Source of the DNA: Campylobacter suis
GTDB taxonomy: Bacteria; Campylobacterota; Campylobacteria; Campylobacterales; Campylobacteraceae
NCBI RefSeq assembly: GCF_905120475.1
Contig: NZ_CAJHOE010000008.1
Span: 1 to 37,019 of the forward strand
Reading direction: 5' to 3'
Length of the DNA stretch: 37,019 nt
Position 1 is the stretch's first letter, and each line of letters opens with the position of its first letter. The notes under the pieces are model-generated. The model was not told the DNA's origin. It ran no database searches and worked only from the letters and a program-made list of their open reading frames with translations. Below are positions 7,587-15,891 of the stretch, piece after piece. A program made the position numbers and the translations under genes.

Positions 7587-9431
7587 TTATTTTTCAAATG
7601 CTGTTTGGAAATTTATAGGGAATGACTGATACGCAGAGCCAGTTCCAAAAAACTGAATTTGAACGCTTGGTTCAGTTGCTCCCCACTTAAACTCATCTAT
7701 CTCTGGTCTTGGAGAGCCGATCATTTTGCCCCCAGAAAGGTTGTATTGCATGCCAGCTGTGGCTGAATAAACCATGATAGAGTCTTTGTCGTCTTGGTAT
7801 TCAGTTAGTGATGTGATAGGACTATACCACTCTGAGCCACGATTTTTGCCGTATTCCCAAATTTGCTCAACCGTCATTTTCTTCTCGTCGATTTTATAGA
7901 TAACACCGCGAGAATACTTCATGCTAGCAAGTGCAGGCTGTTCAAAGCCACGGCTATCACCATTATCAAACACCGCTAGATATGTAAGATCTTTTTTGCT
8001 CTTGCTATCGATCACAAATGCTGTATGCTGAGTATATGTCCAGTCAAAACCACCTTTATCGCTCATATAGCCAGGGCATTTTGTGTATTCGTCCTCGCAA
8101 ACGATTTTGTTGCCTTTGCTATCAACTGGTTGAAGCAGTTTGTCTTTAAATTTACCTTTCCAGCCTTTGTGTGCGCCAAGTATCCACTTAACTTCTTTAT
8201 CTCGTCCGATCTTAATTGCCGCATTTTGATGGCGACTTGAAATAACGATACTATCATCATTTGCATCATAATCAACGCTATTTACATGCACCCAGTTTCT
8301 GCCAGGTCCTGTGCCTGCGATATCTCCAAATGCTGAGCTCTCATCCATTTTTGCTAGATCTTCTGCACTAAGTGTTTGTCCAGCATGCTTTTCATCGACA
8401 TTAAGGCATACCGCGCCTTGGTCAAGAACCTTTATAACATCGCTTCTATATGGATCAAGTATATCAAATAATCTCCACTCATCTACAACCTTACCAGATG
8501 GATCAACCTCTATGATAACATCACGAACTGTTCGGACATTTTTATCATCTGGGCGTTTGTAGTTAGAACTTGCCACGCGAAGCAAGTAGTTTCCGTTTTT
8601 CATATTGTCCATTGAGTGTGAAAAGTCTTGATAGCCAAGAGGTAGTTGGCGGTTAAAAATTTCACGACCCATAAAGTCATACTTGACATATCTTTGACCA
8701 AAGCCCCAGCTTAAAGCGCCATCGCTATTTTGCCTAAAGCCCATCATGATGCCAGTGTTAAAAATGTTATTGTATTCAAGTAGTTTATCTGCATTTATAT
8801 ACCATCTAATTTCACCCTGAGTATCAACAACAAAGGCATTTGATAGGTAGTTCCATTCAGCAGCACCGCCTGTTGGGTTGTTCCAAACATAGGCTGAGTT
8901 TCTGCCAGCAGCTTTGCCAACGACATTATTTACAAGATACATTCTATCTTTAAACTCAGGATCAACCTTATGCACCTTTACTTCACTGTAAGGACCAGCG
9001 CTTCTTCCAGTGCTTATCTGAGAGTATGGAGAGGTGTAAATTTTATAAGACTCTTTTATTTGCTCTTTTTTGCCGTTATGAACGCGAGTATATTCAACAT
9101 CTACGGTGTTATTGTAATTAGCATAAAGTCCTACAACTGGTATCCCGCCATATGTTCTAAGGTTTTGTATACCAACCTTATAGCTTAAAGCTACGCCGCC
9201 TTTTTTAGGCTGAATGGTAACTTTTGCATTCTCTATCACATATCCGCCATCCATAATAACAGCAGATAAAGGACTAAGCCCGTAAGGATCCATGTGAACT
9301 CCACCAAGCTTACCCGCAACTGGATAATCAAGTGCCGCTCCACTTGGTCCGCCAAGAGCTAAAGCAGAAGTAGTACCAACACTCAAAAGTGTGCCCGCAA
9401 CTAATACAGAAGTTAAAAATTTAGACTTCAT
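7587..9431 (-). CDS. assT: arylsulfate sulfotransferase AssT (periplasmic)
   Basis: This 614-residue protein starts at ATG 9431 with an AGGAG site eight bases upstream. A Sec signal (residues ~1-26, ending SALALGG) exports it. The family transfers sulfate from one phenol to another without PAPS, through a sulfo-histidine in a six-bladed propeller. Residues matching the E. coli AssT active site are present: H272 (FSHS), H382 (WVHVNS), R400 (SSRHQN) and H469 (TQHTAF, the presumed sulfated nucleophile). Two cysteines, C445 and C452, sit where E. coli AssT has its essential disulfide. No dsbL/dsbI pair adjoins the gene. It is divergent from a sensor kinase and response regulator that are the obvious candidates for its control. 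Confidence 0.9.
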   Translation of the reverse strand: MKSKFLTSVLVAGTLLSVGTTSALALGGPSGAALDYPVAGKLGGVHMDPYGLSPLSAVIMDGGYVIENAKVTIQPKKGGVALSYKVGIQNLRTYGGIPVVGLYANYNNTVDVEYTRVHNGKKEQIKESYKIYTSPYSQISTGRSAGPYSEVKVHKVDPEFKDRMYLVNNVVGKAAGRNSAYVWNNPTGGAAEWNYLSNAFVVDTQGEIRWYINADKLLEYNNIFNTGIMMGFRQNSDGALSWGFGQRYVKYDFMGREIFNRQLPLGYQDFSHSMDNMKNGNYLLRVASSNYKRPDDKNVRTVRDVIIEVDPSGKVVDEWRLFDILDPYRSDVIKVLDQGAVCLNVDEKHAGQTLSAEDLAKMDESSAFGDIAGTGPGRNWVHVNSVDYDANDDSIVISSRHQNAAIKIGRDKEVKWILGAHKGWKGKFKDKLLQPVDSKGNKIVCEDEYTKCPGYMSDKGGFDWTYTQHTAFVIDSKSKKDLTYLAVFDNGDSRGFEQPALASMKYSRGVIYKIDEKKMTVEQIWEYGKNRGSEWYSPITSLTEYQDDKDSIMVYSATAGMQYNLSGGKMIGSPRPEIDEFKWGATEPSVQIQFFGTGSAYQSFPINFQTAFEK

Positions 9432-9529
9432 TTTTTCTCCTTTGTAAGATATGTTTTATGAAATTGTATGCTATACTTTTGCCTAACATTTGGCTTTAAG
9501 CTTAAATAAACATTAAAAAAAGGATTTGT
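9432..9529. promoter_or_regulatory. divergent promoter region between assT and the two-component genes
   Basis: Ninety-eight AT-rich bases separate the two starts. AGGAG precedes assT, and AAGGA precedes a TTG start for the kinase. A palindrome TTTAAGCTTAAA lies near 9495-9507 and could be an operator, but this is weak. Confidence 0.35.
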
Positions 9530-11166
9530 TTGAATTTTCAAAGGTATGGCAGTAATGTTAAAATTTATATCATTATCTTTTTAGCAACGATTTTTGTTGC
9601 CATACTTGGAGTTAATGCTTATCATAGCGCAAGGGTTAATTTATTAGAACTATCAAACGCAAACAAAGTAACGACAGCAAATAATATGCTAAGCCTTTTT
9701 ACGCTGTGGATTGATGAGAGGATTAACACTTTAAAAAGAGCTAGTAAATTTATAGAACAAACAAACTCAAATGATGAGATAGTTAAGCTCTTAACGCATT
9801 TGCTAAATAACTCTCCTGAGTTTGACACCATACAGCGGCTAAATACCGATCGCGAGCTGTGGATAAATAACGCTTGGATGCCAATAGATGCCAAAAACTA
9901 CCCAAGAGAGGGCTTACTTTGGTATGTTCTTACAAAAGATAGGCTTGAGCCTACCGTTCATTTTACGCCAAAACATCATGTTTTAAAGCAAGAAACGCTG
10001 AATTTTTGTGTGCCAAATTTTAAAAATGGCAAATTTGTTGCTGTTGTTTGTGGTATTGTTAAGTTGCAAAATATATTTGAAAAGATCGCAGATTTTAAAT
10101 TGCCATCAAATTTTTACTCATTTATCATAACTAAATACTAACTCCGATGAGTGATTTAGCTTTAAAAAATGATATAGAACACACCATCGAAGAGATGTTT
10201 TTAACGAGTGAAGTAAAAAATACCATACAAATGGGCTCAAATTTCATCTCACTTTCTGAAATCAAACACCTAAACTGGTTTGTGGGCGTTGGTGCAAATA
10301 ATAAAAAAGAAACAAGCGAGCTACTAAATCAAATCGGGCAAAATTCCATCATGGTGCTTTTTGGCTTTTTGGGTCTTGCGTTGCTTGCAAATTTTTTACA
10401 CAATATCGCTTATTCACGCCTAAATATGCAAAAGCACGCATATGAAGTCTTGCTTACTCATAAAGCTAGGATGGGCGAAATCGGAGAGCTTATAAGCGGG
10501 ATAAATCATCAGTTTATCCAGCCTGTAAATTCACTAAAACTTATTTTAAGCTCGCTTATTATCTCTCGTAAAAACAATGTTTTAGATAATGACCAACTTG
10601 ATATCATGCTAAAAGATGGACAAAAATCGATAGATTTATTAAGCCATACGATCGATGTTTTTAGAAATTTTTATAAAACTAGCGAGGTCGCAAGTAGATT
10701 TTGTATAAATAAAAGCATAGAAAATTTACTAACGCTTATGCACATAGAACTTAGCCGTTCAAATGTCAGTGTAAGTATGCGTAATTGCGAGCAAAGAGAT
10801 GTTTTTCAGATTGAAAACATAATCCAGCAAATTTTACTCATACTGCTTCACAACGCCAAAGACGCACTTGTTGAAAAGTATAAAACGGAGTTTTTAAAGA
10901 GAGAAATTTTTATAGATATTGGCTTTGAAGATGGTATTTGTAATATCGATATAAGCGAATTTGGCTGTGGTATAAGCCCGCAACTAGCTAAGAAAATTTT
11001 TCAAGCTCCAAAAACAACTAAAAAATTTGGTAACGGGATAGGGCTTTACTTTGGTAAAAAACTGGCAAATCAAAAGATAAATGGGGATATTAAGCTATTA
11101 AGCATAGCAGATCCAACCACTTTTAGGCTCTGTTTTGATATAAATTTAAAGGAACAAAATGTCTGA
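9530..11166 (+). pseudogene. sensor histidine kinase, frameshifted in the periplasmic sensor domain
   Basis: Two consecutive frames form one kinase. The first (9530-10141, TTG start with AAGGA upstream) has an N-terminal membrane segment at residues ~12-29 and most of a Cache-like periplasmic domain. It stops at TAA 10139-10141 after SFIITKY. The second frame picks up at once with TPMSDLALKNDIEHT and continues through the rest of the sensor domain, a second membrane segment, the phosphoacceptor box (GEIGELISGINHQFIQPVN), an N box (LHNAKDAL) and G boxes (FGCGI, GNGIGLYFGK). A sensor domain cannot normally be divided between TM1 and TM2 in two genes, so I read this as a frameshift near 10138; it is not in a long homopolymer. 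The 3' end overlaps the response regulator by eight bases. Full length would be ~545 residues. Confidence 0.75.
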
Positions 11167-11842
11167 AAAAGCACTGAAATTATTAAACGATGTATCGATT
11201 TTGATAGCAGAAGATGATGAGATCGCCATTAATGTTATAAAAAATTCACTAAAACCTCACTGCAAAGCCTTGCACTGTGCAAAAGATGGAATGCAAGCAC
11301 TTGAGCTGTTTAATAAATTTAATGCAGACATTATAATGACAGATATTCATATGCCTATTATGAATGGATTTGACATGATGAAGGCGGTTCTTAAGCTAAA
11401 ACCGCATCAAAAATTCCTTGTCTTTACGAGTTTTGATAGCGATGATAACCTAATAAAAAGCCTAGAACAAGGCGCAATGATGTTTTTAAAAAAGCCTATT
11501 GATATGCAAGAACTTTATCGTGCGCTAATCACACTAAATTTTCGCTCAAAACCACAGCTTATAGCACTTACGCAAAGTGTAAGCATTGACTTGCAAAAAG
11601 AGCGTATTTATAAGGATGGAGTGGAGGTTTATCTAAGTTTTTTACAAAATAAATTTTTTTGGCTACTTGCTTATAATCTAAACAATTTAGTTACTTATGA
11701 GATGGTTGAGGAGTTTGTTTACGAGTATGAACTTGTAAATAAAAATGCAATACAAAAGCTTGTTTATCGCCTAAAAATAGAGCTTGGAGTGGAGATAAAA
11801 AATATTTTTGAGAGCGGGTATATCATGACAAACGAAAGTTAG
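11159..11842 (+). CDS. response regulator, OmpR/PhoB-type winged helix
   Basis: The 227-residue protein has a receiver domain (acidic pair EDDE near residue 18, phosphoacceptor Asp in MTDIHMP near 60, Thr/Ser near 87 and Lys in KKP near 108) and a C-terminal winged-helix DNA-binding domain (~135-225, with a recognition-helix region NKNAIQKLVYRLKIELG). It overlaps the 3' end of the kinase, so the two are co-expressed. Because assT is divergent and no other target adjoins, regulation of assT is the simplest inference. If the kinase is truly broken the regulator may be unphosphorylated or cross-activated. Confidence 0.85.
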   Translation: MSEKALKLLNDVSILIAEDDEIAINVIKNSLKPHCKALHCAKDGMQALELFNKFNADIIMTDIHMPIMNGFDMMKAVLKLKPHQKFLVFTSFDSDDNLIKSLEQGAMMFLKKPIDMQELYRALITLNFRSKPQLIALTQSVSIDLQKERIYKDGVEVYLSFLQNKFFWLLAYNLNNLVTYEMVEEFVYEYELVNKNAIQKLVYRLKIELGVEIKNIFESGYIMTNES

Positions 11843-11909
11843 ATTCTTGAAATTAAAATGATATTTTGATTGAGCAATAGCTCATTAAAATCTTATCATA
11901 AATTTATCC

Positions 11910-11930
11910 GCCAGCAAAAACTGGCTTTTA
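11910..11930 (+). terminator. small hairpin after the response regulator
   Basis: GCCAG (11910-11914), CAAAAA loop, CTGGC (11921-11925), then TTTTA. A second small palindrome TGAGC-AATA-GCTCA lies at 11871-11884. Confidence 0.4.
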
Positions 11931-11966
11931 TATCGCTATTTTTATTCTAGCTTTTTAGTTCTTGTT

Positions 11967-12000
11967 TTTGGCTATATAAAAAGCCAAATTTGTTTTTCTT
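11967..12000 (+). terminator. Rho-independent terminator before the cytochrome/torA operon
   Basis: TTTGGCT (11967-11973) and AGCCAAA (11982-11988) form a 7-bp stem followed by TTTGTTTTTCTT, the best terminator in this gap. Confidence 0.5.
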
Positions 12001-12018
12001 TAACCATCAATACACAAA

Positions 12019-12072
12019 TATAATTTTAAGCAACAATTTTATATTATTTTATTAATAATTCTACTTAAGGAG
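12019..12072 (+). promoter_or_regulatory. promoter and ribosome binding site of the cytochrome c/torA operon
   Basis: A perfect TATAAT -10 hexamer lies at 12019-12024 and AAGGAG at 12067-12072, five bases before the ATG. No -35 is evident, as is usual for Campylobacter sigma-70 promoters. Confidence 0.45.
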
Positions 12073-12077
12073 TTTTT

Positions 12078-12650
12078 ATGAAAATATTTAAGTTTTTCCC
12101 CATTTTGCTCTGTTTTGCGCTATGTGCGAATGCAGATTTTATCTCTACAGATACGCCTATTATGCAAAATGGCAAAGAGATTGGCAAAATTTTAGTCCTA
12201 ACACCAGTTGAAGTTTTAAAAACTAACGCAGATAAAACACTCATAAAGGTAAAAGGCGCAGTTTTGCAAAACTACCTAGGCGCTATGCAAAAGTCAATGA
12301 GTAATGCTGAAATTTACATAAATTACAACACTGAAGATACTAAAAATTTCAAAGCTATAAAAGACATCGAAGATGATTACGGCGAGATTTGGCACGAGAG
12401 TGAGGGCGAGTATGAAGTTAGCACGAGCGCTATTGCAAAAGATATAAAGGAGTTAAATAAAAAGGCTAGCGAGCTTTATGAGACAAACTGCTCTGCATGC
12501 CACCGCTTGCATGAACCAAATGCATTCACAGCGGCGCAGTGGCCAGCAAATTTACAAAGCATGATAGATATCGGATATGTGGCGATCGAGCCTAATTATC
12601 TAAGTTTGATAACCAAATTTTTACAACAAAACGCAAAGACGAACGAATAA
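12078..12650 (+). CDS. periplasmic monohaem cytochrome c partner of TorA-type reductase
   Basis: This 190-residue protein has a Sec signal (residues 1-19, LLCFALCANA). Its one haem site, CSACH (C138, C141, H142), is followed by RLHEPNAFTAAQWP, the block seen in the C-terminal haem domain of TorC-like cytochromes. Residues ~20-125 form a non-haem domain of the type found in Campylobacter Cj0265c-like proteins. It is the first gene of a two-gene operon, 21 bases before the reductase. Its likely role is passing electrons from the menaquinol pool to the periplasmic molybdoenzyme. The distal haem ligand is not certain; a Met in the SMIDIG segment is possible. Confidence 0.82.
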   Translation: MKIFKFFPILLCFALCANADFISTDTPIMQNGKEIGKILVLTPVEVLKTNADKTLIKVKGAVLQNYLGAMQKSMSNAEIYINYNTEDTKNFKAIKDIEDDYGEIWHESEGEYEVSTSAIAKDIKELNKKASELYETNCSACHRLHEPNAFTAAQWPANLQSMIDIGYVAIEPNYLSLITKFLQQNAKTNE

Positions 12651-12671
12651 ACTTTTTTAAAGGGAGAAAAG

Positions 12672-15108
12672 ATGAAAAGACGTGATTTTATCAAGTTTTC
12701 AGCACTTGGTGCAACAGCGTTAAACGCTAGCAGGATAGAGGGTGTAACCCAAACGATATTTGACAACAAAAAGCTCTTTGGTGCAAATCGTTTTGGTCCA
12801 TTTTACGCTAACATCAACTCAGGTCAAATAGTCTCAGTCAGTGACTTTGAGGGCGATAAATTTCCAAATACAATGAACTATTCGCTCCCAGATGCCATAC
12901 AAAATGAAAACCGCGTTTTGTATCCGATGGTGCGTAAAAGCTACCTAAAAGCTGGCAAGCCTAGCAAAAACGAGCTACGCGGCAAAGATGAGTTCGTGCG
13001 CGTTAGCTGGGATGTGGCGCTTGATCTTGCAGCGCGTGCACTAAAAAAATTTTGACAAACACGGCGCAGAGGCGATATATGGCGAATGCTACTGGTGGGG
13101 CGGTAGCGGTAAGGTAAGCTGGGGCAGAACAGTCGCTCATAGAATGCTAAAAGTGCTTGGCGGATATGTCGAAGAGAGTGGCGACTACTCAACGGGTGCT
13201 GGACTTGTCATCATGCCTCACGTGCTTGGAAGTAGCTCGGTTTATGATATGGCGACAAAGTGGGAAGCGGTCATAAAAAATGCGAAAAATGTTGTATTTT
13301 GGGCGACAGATCCTATCGTGACAAACCAAATTTCATCTGTCCCACCAACGCATGATGGTTATATAGGTATGCAAGAGCTTAAAAAATCTGGCATAAAAAC
13401 ATACAGCGTAAATGTCATGGCAAACGACACGGCAAGATACTTTGGCTCACAAAATCTCATCATCAACCCAAATACCGATGCTGCGCTAATCATCGCGATG
13501 TGCCATTATCTATTTACAAACAACCTTTATGATGCTGAGTTTATCAAAAAATACACAGTCGGCTTTAATAAATTTAAGGATTATTTCCTTGGAACTACCG
13601 ATAAAGTGGTAAAAGATATAAACTGGGCGAGTAAAATTTGTGGTATCAGTGCGGACGAGATAGCAAAATTTGCCACAACTATCGCAAAAGAGCCAACCAC
13701 CGTGCTAATCGGTAGAGCGCTTCAAAGAGCAGATCACGGCGAGCAGCCATTCTGGGCGCTTGTGGTGCTAAACGCTATGCTAGGTCACATTGGCAAAGAG
13801 GGGCTTGGCTTTGAGTTTAGCCTAGGATACGGCGCAGATGGCGCACTAGATAAGATAGCGCCAGTGCTAAAAGGCATAAGCACCAGAATAGACAGCAAAT
13901 ACGAAGATGTCGATGGCGCACCGTGGAAAACGACTAAAAACATCACTATCCCATCATCTCGCTCTATCGAGGCGCTTGAACATCCTGGCAAAGAGATAGA
14001 CTATGACGGCGTTAAGATAAAGCTTCCACATATGAGAGTGGCGTATCTTGCTTCAGGATCGATTTTCACGCGTCATCAAGATGTAAATAACATCGTAAAA
14101 CAGTGGCGTAAATTTGACACTGTAATCACCGCCGAGCCATATTGGACAAGCACCGCAAAACTAAGCGACATCATCCTTCCAGTGGCTATCGAAGTCGAGC
14201 GTGATGACATAAACCAAACAGGCCCAACAGGCGAATACATCGTAGCTCACAAAGCACTCATCGAGCCTATGGGCGAAAGTAAGAGTGACTTTTGGATATG
14301 CGAGCAAATTTGCAAGCGCTGGGGCAGGGGCGAGGTCTTTAGTGAGGGTAAAAGCGAGCTAGAGTGGTCAAAAGAGTTCTACACCGACGCAGCCGAGCAA
14401 GCTAAAAATTTAGGCTATAAAATGCCAAGCTTTGAGGAATTTAGGCAGAAAGGTTTTGTGAGATTTGATAAGGACAACAACGACACGAGATTTTACACTC
14501 GTCTCGCGGCTTTTAGAGAAAATCCAAACAAAAACCGCCTAGGCACACCATCTGGCAAGATAGAAATTTACTCTCCAACCATTGCTAAAATGGGCTATGA
14601 TGACTGCCCAGCGCACCCTACGTGGATAGAGCCAAAAGAGTGGCTAGGCAATGCTAAAAAGTATCCGATACACATCGTAAGCCCGCACTCACGCTATCGC
14701 TTGCACTCTCAGCTAAATAACTCTATCATTAGAAATTTTGCTGAAGTTAGCGGAAGAGAGCCAGTGCTAATGCATCCAAATGACGCAAAAGCTCGCGGTC
14801 TAAACAGCGGCGACATCGTGCGCGTGTTTAACGATAGGGGTGAAATTCTAGCTGGTGTTTTAGTGACTGACTTGGTTAAAGAAAGTGTCGCCATCATATG
14901 CGAGGGCGCGTGGTATGACCCTGAGGTTTGGGGTGAGAAGAGCCTATGCCAGCACGGTTGTGTGAATGTCCTTACATTTGATAAAGGCACATCAAAGCTA
15001 GCTCAAAGCAACTCAGCCCACACTGTGCTAGCACAGATAGAGAAATTTAAAGGCGAGATAAAGCCTATCACTGCTTTTTCAAAGCCAAAAATTCTTCAAT
15101 CTCTTTAA
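12672..15108 (+). pseudogene. torA: TorA/BisC-type molybdopterin S-/N-oxide reductase, frameshifted
   Basis: ATG 12672 opens a Tat signal (MKRRDFIKFSALGATALNA) and the N-terminal domain of a DMSO-reductase-family enzyme. The frame stops at TGA 13053-13055 after ALKKF. One base later the next frame reads FDKHGAEAIYGECYWWGGSGKVSWGR and continues without interruption to 15108 through the rest of the cofactor-binding domains, including NQTGPTGE and the C-terminal HPNDAKARGL block. The break is a +1 in the tract A7T4 (13043-13053): one A or T fewer restores a protein of ~811 residues, normal for TorA. The family reduces TMAO, DMSO or related sulfoxides in the periplasm. The Mo-ligand serine should lie in the WWGGSGK region. 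Confidence 0.82.
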
Positions 15109-15110
15109 TG

Positions 15111-15147
15111 AAAATAGCCCCTCTTTGGGGCTATTTTGTTTTTATCC
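15111..15147 (+). terminator. Rho-independent terminator after torA
   Basis: AAAATAGCCCC (15111-15121) and GGGGCTATTTT (15127-15137) make an 11-bp stem with a 5-nt loop, followed by GTTTTTAT. It starts two bases after the stop codon. Confidence 0.85.
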
Positions 15148-15255
15148 TATAGCTTAAAATGCATGATAGATAGTTACAAAAGGTTATATTTTGGCTTTTT
15201 AATTGATGTTTGCAAAATTAAAATGTGATTAAGTAGAATTTTATTTATTTTTATT

Positions 15256-15286
15256 TATACTTTCATTTGAATATATGCTCATATGT
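15256..15286 (+). promoter_or_regulatory. promoter with candidate ArsR/CadC operator
   Basis: A -10-like TATACT (15256-15261) is followed by an imperfect palindrome ATATATGCTCATATGT (15271-15286), the arrangement and AT-rich ATATG...CATAT pattern typical of ArsR-family operators. It lies 24 bases before the arsR-type start, so autorepression is likely. The gap 15148-15309 otherwise holds nothing recognisable. Confidence 0.45.
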
Positions 15287-15309
15287 AGTTTTTTAAAGAA
15301 AGTTTATAA

Positions 15310-15663
15310 ATGCAAAATGATGAAATTTGTGAGATAGATTGCATTCACACTGAAATTTTAACAGCTGTAAAGGCTCAAATGGCTGATGAAGCTAGCCTTG
15401 CGGAGCTTGCGGACTTTTTTAAAATTTTTAGCGATCAAACACGGGTTAAAATCATTTGGGCGCTAAGTATTTCTGAGATGTGCGTGTGCGATATAGCCGC
15501 ACTTCTTAGCATGTCGCACTCATCTATCTCACACCAGCTACGCGTGCTAAAATCAAGCAAAATAGTAAAAAATCGCCGTGATGGCAAGATGGTTTATTAC
15601 TCGCTTGCAGATGAGCATATATCGCAAATTTTTAAACAAGCTTTAAGCCATATAAAAGAGTAA
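15310..15663 (+). CDS. cadC: CadC-like ArsR/SmtB metal-responsive repressor
   Basis: This is a 117-residue winged-helix repressor. Four cysteines lie at 7, 11, 58 and 60 (ICEIDC at the N-terminus and EMCVCD in helix alpha3), exactly the positions of the Cd/Pb/Zn-sensing alpha3N site of Staphylococcus CadC. The C-terminal helix ADEHISQIFKQALSHIKE also keeps the Asp/His and His/Glu pattern of the alpha5 zinc site of SmtB/CzrA. The recognition helix is SMSHSSISHQLRVLK. It is expected to repress the operon and be released by Cd(II), Pb(II) or Zn(II). Three bases separate it from the HMA gene. Symbol by analogy. Confidence 0.85.
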   Translation: MQNDEICEIDCIHTEILTAVKAQMADEASLAELADFFKIFSDQTRVKIIWALSISEMCVCDIAALLSMSHSSISHQLRVLKSSKIVKNRRDGKMVYYSLADEHISQIFKQALSHIKE

Positions 15664-15666
15664 AAG

Positions 15667-15885
15667 ATGATAAAAAAGTATGAAATTTTAGGTGCATGTT
15701 GCGCTGCGTGTGCTGCAAAGATAGAGAGCAAGATCGCCAAGATAGATGGAGTAAATAAGGTCGCTTTAAGCCATGCGATGGGTAAAATTTTGCTTGATTT
15801 TGATGAGAGCAGGGCGGATGAAATTTTAGCTCAGGCTCAGGCGCAAATGAGCAAGGTCGAGCCCGGGATGAAAATTTTATTTTAA
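15667..15885 (+). CDS. HMA metal-binding domain, probably the detached N-terminus of the adjacent ATPase
   Basis: The 72-residue frame is one heavy-metal-associated domain with the ferredoxin-like fold pattern. Its metal site reads GACCAACAAKIE, giving CxxC at C14/C17 region preceded by an extra Cys. It stops at TAA 15883-15885. The next frame, the P-type ATPase, is in the same phase and begins six bases later, so a single ochre codon separates the two. Zn/Cd ATPases of this class normally carry an HMA domain fused at the N-terminus, and the sum (~675 residues) is a normal length. It could be a separate CopZ-like chaperone, but the shared phase and tiny gap favour a split gene. Confidence 0.7.
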   Translation: MIKKYEILGACCAACAAKIESKIAKIDGVNKVALSHAMGKILLDFDESRADEILAQAQAQMSKVEPGMKILF

Positions 15886-15891
15886 GGGCTT

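Noticed and set aside
9530-11166. Kinase fragments as two natural genes
   Set aside because: The sensor domain between the two membrane segments is cut in half and the second fragment has no ribosome binding site of its own.
15667-15885. Copper chaperone CopZ plus CopA interpretation
   Set aside because: The regulator has CadC-type cysteines and the pump lacks copper-type signatures, so a Zn/Cd/Pb system fits better.
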